Positions 32,301-36,824 of a stretch of DNA of 39,116 bases are shown here, piece after piece; within the stretch, counting starts at the first letter, position 1; each line of letters opens with the position of its first letter. This DNA is from Candidatus Peribacteria bacterium (GTDB taxonomy: Bacteria > Patescibacteriota > Gracilibacteria > Peribacterales > Peribacteraceae): positions 1 to 39,116 of the forward strand of contig JAHFJR010000013.1 in the NCBI GenBank assembly GCA_023245775.1. The letters are read 5' to 3'. A program made the translations under genes and the position numbers. A model generated the notes under the pieces. That model was not told where the DNA came from. It did no database searches and saw only the letters and a program-made list of their open reading frames with translations.

Positions 32301-33717
32301 CTCAACTCCGATCCTCGCGATCCGCTTCGATACGGGTGCGGTGTTCGTGCAGGCTGAGCAGGTCAATGACGGTAGTTCGCTCGCTGGTATCGGAGCAAAG
32401 GCTCCTGGTGTCACGACGTACATCGCCAGCAACAGCAGCTTCACCAATGGTGGTGCGACAGCAGAGATCCAGGTCCTGACCCAGTACGCAACGAACTACA
32501 CACTCAGGAGCCAGGGTGATCTCTATGTCACCAAGTCTTCGACCCCTGTCAAGTCTCGTCAGCTCCTTGGCGGCACGCTCGCCGATGAGATCCTCCGTCT
32601 GCAGTTCCATGCAGAGTACGAGGACATCGACGTGACGGACCTCGTTCTCACGGGTTCCGGTAGAGTTGCTCCGACCACGTTCGCCAAGAACGTCGATCGT
32701 CTTGAGCTCTACAGAGTTGGTGCTACAACTCCGTTCGCCGTTGCCACCCCTGCGGGTTGCGGAAGCGACGCTGTTGCCAGCAACTCCATGTGTGCCAAGA
32801 TGAAGAATCAGGAATTCGTTGTTCCAAAGGGAAGCAACACGAATATCTTGATCCGTCCACGCATGCGCACGGACGTCGATGGTGCGGTCTCTGGTACAGG
32901 TATCGCGATCCGCTTCGACATTACTGCGAGCACCACAACCGGTTCCGTCCGCGCACGTGGTGCCCTCTCGAGCAATACACTCAGCGGTAACGATGGTGAC
33001 ACCACGCCAGAAGGCGAGGTGATCATTGGTCAGACGAGTACGACTCTCGGCTTGAACGGTCCTATCCGTTCGAACAACAACCAGGTCGTTCTCTCGAAGA
33101 TCACATCCATCACGAATGCTGATCCGAACGCAAACGGCACAGCCATCCCAACAGGCACACAGCGTCAGATCGGTCAGTTCAAGTTCTCCACGGCTGCCGC
33201 AAGCAACCTGAAGAATGGTACGAACAAGTTCACGCTCTCGGGCATCGTCTTCAACGTCAATGCTACGAACGTGCAGCTTGGTACCGCGAACAATAACTCG
33301 ACGACGACGTCCACTTTCAAGCTCTACAACAAGGCCGATCAGAGCGTGAAGTCAACGTGTACGGGCTCCGGCGGAGTGATCGCAAACTACTCACTCGCTC
33401 CGTCTCCGCTTGCTTCGACAGGTTCTCTCACCGTCGTGTGTAGGAACCTCAGCACGTCTTCAGTGAACACACAGATCGATCCGGGCAGCGACGCCACCTT
33501 CATCCTCGAGGCGAACGTGACGAACGCGAAGATCAGTAACAGCTCGACATCGACGCTCCAGGTCTCTCTCCAGGGCTTCACCGATATCGGTGCAACGGCC
33601 CTCCATCAGAGTGATTCCCACATCATTTGGACCGACCTCGATAACGGAGGAACCCAAAACTTCTTGTGGATTGAGTACCCGGATACCAGCATCAACGGCA
33701 CCAGCTACAACGGCTAG
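29344..33717 (+). CDS. S-layer protein with SLH domains
   Basis: A 1457-residue secreted protein and probably the main S-layer protein. The signal peptide is MNISRLKKAFAGVSAAAIML with cleavage likely after ALA. Three SLH domains follow (about 30-205): SDVPAGVWYEGAVKAFVDAGY, FDDAATGAWYYKYFEEAGKE and FVDNPTGKWFTSDIQTSADH, each ending in a NRAE-type helix; they bind wall polymers. Then an Ig-like domain (MVVEVAFNSAVDETA) and a long series of beta-sandwich domains rich in Thr, Ser, Gly and Asp. One of these (LFRFESRASEAADILVTDF, NYALWVDTNDDGVVDTIL, about nt 32000-32290) resembles a domain of the 14234 protein. Codon use is strongly biased, as expected for high expression. Upstream in-frame codons from 28969 are repeat-derived and not counted. 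Confidence 0.92.
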   Translation: MNISRLKKAFAGVSAAAIMLSQVATALAMYSDVPAGVWYEGAVKAFVDAGYLDAAQTRFRGTENANRAEFVKLVVELNGGVINTAPATPSFDDAATGAWYYKYFEEAGKEGWVRGDGSCYGKHPCYARPSANINRAEAAAIIVRAFGLESAGSAAQFVDNPTGKWFTSDIQTSADHCVLQGDDSTGRVRPSDNMNRAEMVVMLHRVDQGLTYGKDCGMTAVSMPKIKSASAISAMVVEVAFNSAVDETAAKDKSHYTVTGSPEIPVASVKLTSKDTVEVMLASAMDAGHTYTATVVDMLTTDGKKFSDSTTFKGYTSLVLGNGSLEATLSAKNPVGDTIPKGAQGVVFTSIDLTATSDDVTLENLTVLHEGFGASEDFSGVYAVVDGARITRKRTVDSQSYTATLRFTKPLVVKAGKTLTLQIAGDLTTSATTSSEHVLSVELPTDFISNAKSVTGNFPLKGKAFRVAAVSSGIVSIAYRSVTPSNIKVGDKAATIGKWELSLDATEDQTVYSMTIQNDGTAGDGDYTNIAIKRSDGTVLTKMVDATVGDYATLVFDPPFTVLEGDRITMSVVSEIKGGAAKNIKVHFDETGDIFSVGSLYGYGVNGQLYGSSISLPTETSSLPATVTIDAGQFTISVDGPVTQQFTRKDKNAVLANVWFETGGEDVDIENLYILVQGTTSTGTSFVQGRGASVMPATADDVAEALEKVELRNTTSGRTISGVKQGTSSTSSVTSGNSTGISTKSTNGTGTGAYQVYRFDDFIIHGKEKYEFRVNFIDNSGISSIAAPANGDRFRIHICGEATHKLNTSNDLVSNTSGCTLGGMFSTSTTTWQMKIKGISTNDRIGDFRPGGTITGNVQEIKTAGLTITGKATATSDTTVSNAKNVSLFRFESRASEAADILVTDFIFTAANAISGVTYPTVNGQNYALWVDTNDDGVVDTILQKGVSSQSGQITFDKLTGGGYVIPKQKSIVFEIHSDISSSLAGSTPILAIRFDTGAVFVQAEQVNDGSSLAGIGAKAPGVTTYIASNSSFTNGGATAEIQVLTQYATNYTLRSQGDLYVTKSSTPVKSRQLLGGTLADEILRLQFHAEYEDIDVTDLVLTGSGRVAPTTFAKNVDRLELYRVGATTPFAVATPAGCGSDAVASNSMCAKMKNQEFVVPKGSNTNILIRPRMRTDVDGAVSGTGIAIRFDITASTTTGSVRARGALSSNTLSGNDGDTTPEGEVIIGQTSTTLGLNGPIRSNNNQVVLSKITSITNADPNANGTAIPTGTQRQIGQFKFSTAAASNLKNGTNKFTLSGIVFNVNATNVQLGTANNNSTTTSTFKLYNKADQSVKSTCTGSGGVIANYSLAPSPLASTGSLTVVCRNLSTSSVNTQIDPGSDATFILEANVTNAKISNSSTSTLQVSLQGFTDIGATALHQSDSHIIWTDLDNGGTQNFLWIEYPDTSINGTSYNG

Positions 33718-33753
33718 TTCCGCTTGATCTGACTCTCGGCCGCGACCGATTGC

Positions 33754-33787
33754 CAAAAAGCCTCCCAGAAATGGGGGGCTTTTTTGG
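33754..33787 (+). terminator. Intrinsic terminator after the S-layer gene
   Basis: AAAAAGCC-T-CCC pairs with GGG-GGGCTTTTTT around AGAAAT. A strong stem with flanking A and T runs, 37 bp after the stop codon. Confidence 0.9.
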
Positions 33788-33797
33788 TGTTGCATAA

Positions 33798-33936
33798 CAG
33801 CCCTCACTCCGCCCAGCACCTTTTCGAAAAGGTGCTGGGCACCTCTCTCCATAAAAATGGAGAGAGGAATTTCAGGATTTCTCAAAACAGAGCTCCCTTC
33901 TCCATTTTTATGGAGAAGGGTCGGGGATGAGGGCTG
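33798..33936. repeat. Family D palindromic element, copy 2, with nested 30-bp palindrome
   Basis: 139 bp with inverted ends (CAGCCCTCACTCCG and CGGGGATGAGGGCTG). It holds two hairpins around CCATAAAAATGG-type centres. A 30-bp perfect palindrome (33811-33840: GCCCAGCACCTTTTC plus its reverse complement) occupies the place where copy 3 has the shorter GGCCTGCGGGCC. Confidence 0.9.
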
Positions 33937-33942
33937 TTGCTC

Positions 33943-35091
33943 CTATCCAACAACCCCCCTCTTCCACTCCAGCATCTTCTTCACCATCGGCCTGAGCACG
34001 ATGGTCTGTTCCTGCGGATAGGTGACGACCGTCCCTCCGAATTTGCTCTTGAAATCACTGATCCCGAGCCACGGCAATCGCGATTGCCGTGGCGAGCCAC
34101 CGCTTACCGGCGGGTCGACCCCAAGCAGGTCATAGGTCGTGCAGTCTGCGGCTTTGCAGAGCTTCATGGCTTCCCATTGGAGCAGATATGGGGCCATGAG
34201 GTGACGGTGTGCGTACGATGAGGAGCCGTAGTAGTAGATAGCAGCCCTCACTCCGGCCTGCGGGCCACCTCTCTCCATAAAAATGGAGAGAGGAATTTCA
34301 GGATTCCTCAAAACAGAGCTCCCTTCTCCATTTTTATGGAGAAGGGCTGGGGATGAGGGCTGGGGAGGCCACACCACCCCAACCAGCCCTGCGATGGGCT
34401 TCCCTTGATGCTTTGCCATCAAGATGAAGCTACCACTGAGATCGGTGAGGAAACGTGTGTAGTGCGATTTTTGTGAGACCTTGAATCCATCCCTGCTGCC
34501 CGTGGATTGTAGGAGGGCGTAGAACGCATCGATGTCTTTGGCAGATCCTTGTTCGACTCGTACGCCGTGCTTTGTAGCGATACGAATATTATACCGGCCT
34601 TTCGGATGCATCTGCGAAAGAATATCTTCTTCTTTCTGCATGAGGTCGATGATGCGGGTGGCTTGGGGGTGGACGTGGCGGAACGAAGTGGTTAGTGGCC
34701 AGTGGTTAGTGGTTAGTGATTTTTGTGGTGAGAAGAAGATTTGGATGCATTTTTCTCTCTTCGCATCTTCGATAATGCGTTTCATTAAATCTTGCAGCGC
34801 TCCTTCGGAGGTCCACAGCGGCCCACGAGGAATTTCCCATGTTGAAAATCCTCCGATGGTTCTATCGATGATGATGAGGGCTGATGCTTCGTACTTTCCA
34901 CTTTCCACTTTCCCCGTCCGACCGCATCCGGGCGGGCACTTTCCACTCGTATAGATCCGAGTGCTCTTCCCGCATGCCTCGCTATACTTTTTTCGTTCGA
35001 GCGATTGCCAGAGATTACCCTGTGGATGCGCGAGCACCCACTCGTTGTAGCGCTTGAAGTCCTGCTCGGTGGTGAGAGTGCGGACCAACAT
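33943..35091 (-). CDS. FemAB-family peptidoglycan bridge ligase-like protein with several in-frame repeat insertions
   Basis: A 382-residue GNAT-fold protein of the FemAB/FemX family, which transfers amino acids from tRNA to cell-wall precursors. Family landmarks: NLWQSLERKKYSEACG, GPLWTSEGALQDLM, MHPKGRYNIRIATKHGV, FYALLQSTGSRDGF, AIYYYGSSSYAHRHLMAPYLLQWEAMKLCK and YDLLGVD...GISDFKSKFGG (given here in pieces). The frame is interrupted, but never closed, by four repeat-derived stretches at about residues 49-67, 124-136, 242-283 and 328-341. The third is a complete family D element. With these removed, the length falls to about 290-300. The substrate cannot be read. The gene ends seven bases from family D copy 2. 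Confidence 0.85.
   Translation of the reverse strand: MLVRTLTTEQDFKRYNEWVLAHPQGNLWQSLERKKYSEACGKSTRIYTSGKCPPGCGRTGKVESGKYEASALIIIDRTIGGFSTWEIPRGPLWTSEGALQDLMKRIIEDAKREKCIQIFFSPQKSLTTNHWPLTTSFRHVHPQATRIIDLMQKEEDILSQMHPKGRYNIRIATKHGVRVEQGSAKDIDAFYALLQSTGSRDGFKVSQKSHYTRFLTDLSGSFILMAKHQGKPIAGLVGVVWPPQPSSPALLHKNGEGSSVLRNPEIPLSIFMERGGPQAGVRAAIYYYGSSSYAHRHLMAPYLLQWEAMKLCKAADCTTYDLLGVDPPVSGGSPRQSRLPWLGISDFKSKFGGTVVTYPQEQTIVLRPMVKKMLEWKRGVVG
34068..34093. repeat. 26-bp perfect palindrome inside the FemAB-like gene
   Basis: GCCACGGCAATCG plus its exact reverse complement. It has the same length and the same GCCAC...GTGGC ends as the family A palindromes, but a different core. It encodes part of the GSPRQSRLPW stretch that splits the usual link between GVDP and GISDFK. 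Confidence 0.9.
34242..34362. repeat. Family D palindromic element, copy 3, inside the FemAB-like gene
   Basis: 121 bp, same orientation as copy 2, with both CCATAAAAATGG-type hairpins and inverted ends. On the coding strand it is open and adds about 42 residues (PPQPSSPALLHKNGEG and on) between GLVGVVW and AIYYYGSS, which are adjacent strands in relatives. No target-site duplication is obvious. Confidence 0.92.
34684..34722 (-). repeat. Simple-word insert inside the FemAB-like gene
   Basis: On the plus strand, repeated GTGGTTAGTGG words; on the coding strand they give KSLTTNHWPLTTS. The same words form the intergenic inverted repeat before cysS. Confidence 0.6.
34891..34947 (-). repeat. Repeat-derived insert near the N-terminus of the FemAB-like protein
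   Basis: Repeated CTTTCCACTTTCC words (plus strand) surround a GC-rich inverted core (CCGTCCGACC with CATCCGGGCGG). It encodes a Gly/Lys/Cys-rich stretch (SGKCPPGCGRTGKVESGK) that interrupts the first strand-helix unit. Confidence 0.55.
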
Positions 35092-35109
35092 CTGTAAGAA
35101 TTATGAATG

Positions 35110-35161
35110 AAGAATTAGGAATTAAGAATAACATTCTCTTCATTCTTAATTCCTAATTCTT
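35110..35161. repeat. Hairpin with 20-bp perfect AT-rich arms between femAB-like and sod genes
   Basis: AAGAATTAGGAATTAAGAAT (35110-35129) is repeated as its exact reverse complement at 35142-35161 around a 12-base loop. It lies in the divergent promoter region. A candidate sod -10 box TATACT follows at 35179-35184, about 22 bases before the ATG. Confidence 0.85.
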
Positions 35162-35206
35162 AATTCTCTTTCACAAGGTATACTTACTGCACCTAACACC
35201 ATCCCT

Positions 35207-35818
35207 ATGTCTCATACTCTCCCAACTCTTCCCTACGCCTTCACCGCTCTCGAGCCCTCGATCGATGCGCGTACGATGGAGATCCACTACACGAAGCATC
35301 ATCAGCTCTACATCGACAATCTGAACAAGGCGCTCGATAAACATCCGGAGCTGCATGAGAAGACCGTCGAAGAACTCGTCGCTGATCTCGAGATGGTTCC
35401 AGAAGATATTCGTCCGGCTGTCAGAAATCATGGCGGTGGCCATCTCAATCACTCGTTCTTCTGGCAGATTCTGGCTCCGACGAAGGGAAGCGAGCCGCAG
35501 GGAGCCCTTTCTGATGCCATAAAGAAGACCTTCGGTTCCATCGACGCTTTCAAGGAGCAGTTTGCTACAGCTGCAGTTTCACGCTTCGGTTCCGGATGGG
35601 CGTGGCTCGTCGTCGATGGCAAAGATCTCGCTATTCAGAGCACGTCGAACCAAGATAATCCCATCACCGAGGGCAAGACGCCGATCCTCGGGATCGATGT
35701 CTGGGAGCATGCGTACTATCTGAGCTACCAGAACCGCCGCGGCGATTATATCAAGGCGTTCTGGCAGGTGGTGAATTGGGGAGAGGTAGCGCAGAGATAT
35801 ACGGATGCGATGGCGTAG
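35207..35818 (+). CDS. sodA: Superoxide dismutase, Mn/Fe family
   Basis: A 203-residue enzyme that converts superoxide to oxygen and hydrogen peroxide. The four metal ligands are H27 (MEIHYTKHH), H82 ([11 protein letters not shown]), and D164 and H168 ([11 protein letters not shown]). The Gly-rich [11 protein letters not shown] and the Gln in STSNQDNP (Q149) fit the manganese-preferring or cambialistic type better than the iron type. There is no signal peptide, so it acts in the cytoplasm. The N-terminus ([19 protein letters not shown]) is typical. The gene is alone, with its own promoter. Its presence suggests the organism meets oxygen. Confidence 0.97.
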   Translation: MSHTLPTLPYAFTALEPSIDARTMEIHYTKHHQLYIDNLNKALDKHPELHEKTVEELVADLEMVPEDIRPAVRNHGGGHLNHSFFWQILAPTKGSEPQGALSDAIKKTFGSIDAFKEQFATAAVSRFGSGWAWLVVDGKDLAIQSTSNQDNPITEGKTPILGIDVWEHAYYLSYQNRRGDYIKAFWQVVNWGEVAQRYTDAMA

Positions 35819-35898
35819 AGAGTTTTGTCGAGCTACAGATCTCCTATAACGGTTTTCATATAACCCTCGCCGACTAATCGAGTTAATCCATCACTATT

Positions 35899-36378
35899 AT
35901 GAACACGTCGACTCACGACCTATTCGAACAATTGAAGTCCTCGGTATGGTTTTCCAATGCTGGTTGTTCCCATGGTGAAAATGCGATTACTCTGGGCACA
36001 TGGGACATAGCAATTCAGTCCCGTCGTTCTCCTGAATTTCAAGATCTGCGATTGACGGCATCCAATGCTCTTAGACGTGCAATCCAATCAGTAAGTCTGG
36101 ATCGATATCAGAAATGGAACGACCATATTGACGATCTAAAACCGTTGACAATGCCCCTCGTGCGCCGAAAAATTAATGACTTAATGATCCAAAATCACTT
36201 TTCAAATGAATTTGAGGGTGCAGTTCAATGGGACATTCTCCATGCATGCTTGGAATCTGAATACTCAGATATTGTCCCGCTTGGTTTTTATTCCAACCTT
36301 GCACAGTGGTATCTAAAAGGCCACTTTCCGTGTGGTTGGCAAGGCGGGTATCCGGACGGCAAGCTTATTGTTTACTAA
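35899..36378 (+). CDS. Hypothetical protein, 159 residues
   Basis: I do not recognise this protein. It is soluble, with no signal peptide or membrane segment. It starts MNTSTHDLFEQLKSSVWFS and ends HFPCGWQGGYPDGKLIVY. The middle is helical (LRLTASNALRRAIQSVSLD, LVRRKINDLMIQNHF). Base composition looks lower in G+C than the neighbouring sod and rpoB genes, and codon use is less biased, which would fit recent transfer. The C-terminal GW.GG.PDGKL.VY looks like a short beta-hairpin. Possible roles include an immunity-like or regulatory protein, but nothing in the context supports a choice. Confidence 0.65.
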   Translation: MNTSTHDLFEQLKSSVWFSNAGCSHGENAITLGTWDIAIQSRRSPEFQDLRLTASNALRRAIQSVSLDRYQKWNDHIDDLKPLTMPLVRRKINDLMIQNHFSNEFEGAVQWDILHACLESEYSDIVPLGFYSNLAQWYLKGHFPCGWQGGYPDGKLIVY

Positions 36379-36451
36379 GACGTTAGCGCACAAACAGCGA
36401 GGAGGTACTCACCGAAAAAGGATTATTGGGAGCCGCTAGAAGACATTCTCA

Positions 36452-36481
36452 TTGACCAAAAAACATGATTTGACCTATAAT
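36452..36481 (+). promoter_or_regulatory. Strong promoter of the candidate small RNA
   Basis: TTGACC (36452-36457), 18 bases, TATAAT (36476-36481). This is the closest match to consensus in the window. Transcription should begin near 36488, with no start codon for a sizeable frame downstream before the terminator. Confidence 0.7.
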
Positions 36482-36485
36482 AGCT

Positions 36486-36556
36486 GCGTCGAGCCGCAGA
36501 TCGCCCTGCATAAAGAGAAGGTGATTTTGAGTCCCGCCCCTATCAGGGGCGGTTTT
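36486..36556 (+). ncRNA. Candidate small RNA of about 70 nt
   Basis: A near-consensus promoter is followed within about 75 bases by an intrinsic terminator, with no open frame of useful length between. The predicted transcript starts near or inside a short hairpin (CTGCG-TCGAGC-CGCAG, about 36484-36499), has an A/G-rich single-stranded middle, and ends in the terminator hairpin. It does not look like tRNA, 6S, SRP or tmRNA. It may be a trans-acting small RNA. A leader or attenuator of rpoB is less likely, because rpoB has its own promoter about 100 bp downstream. Confidence 0.5.
36534..36556 (+). terminator. Intrinsic terminator of the candidate small RNA
   Basis: CCGCCCC (36534-36540) pairs perfectly with GGGGCGG (36546-36552) around TATCA, followed by TTTT. 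Confidence 0.8.
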
Positions 36557-36599
36557 CGTATGTCCCTCGCAACCTGCGCTCCCCCCGAAACCGAGGGAC

Positions 36600-36613
36600 T
36601 GTACGATCGTACA
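36600..36613. repeat. 14-bp palindrome upstream of rpoB
   Basis: TGTACGATCGTACA is a perfect palindrome 38 bp upstream of the rpoB -35 box. It could be an operator site. It shares only a GTAC word with the GIY-YIG operators. Confidence 0.5.
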
Positions 36614-36650
36614 CCCTATTCTCATCACTGACAATTCGCGTAATCTCACG

Positions 36651-36678
36651 TTGACCCATCACTTTGCTCCGCTACAAT
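36651..36678 (+). promoter_or_regulatory. rpoB promoter
   Basis: TTGACC (36651-36656), 16 bases, TACAAT (36673-36678). It leaves a leader of about 140 bases before ATG 36825. The leader has no recognised motif; the usual rplJ-rplL genes are not upstream. Confidence 0.6.
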
Positions 36679-36824
36679 CCCCTTGTCACAGCGGCTTCCG
36701 ATTGTGTTTCGAGAGCTGTGCCCTGTCTTTGTTCTTCTGAACGGTTGTTCGGTGGGATGCTGATGAGGGCGCGGCGTTTTGTTGTGTACTACTCACGAGC
36801 AACTACTTACTACCCCCTCGTCCC

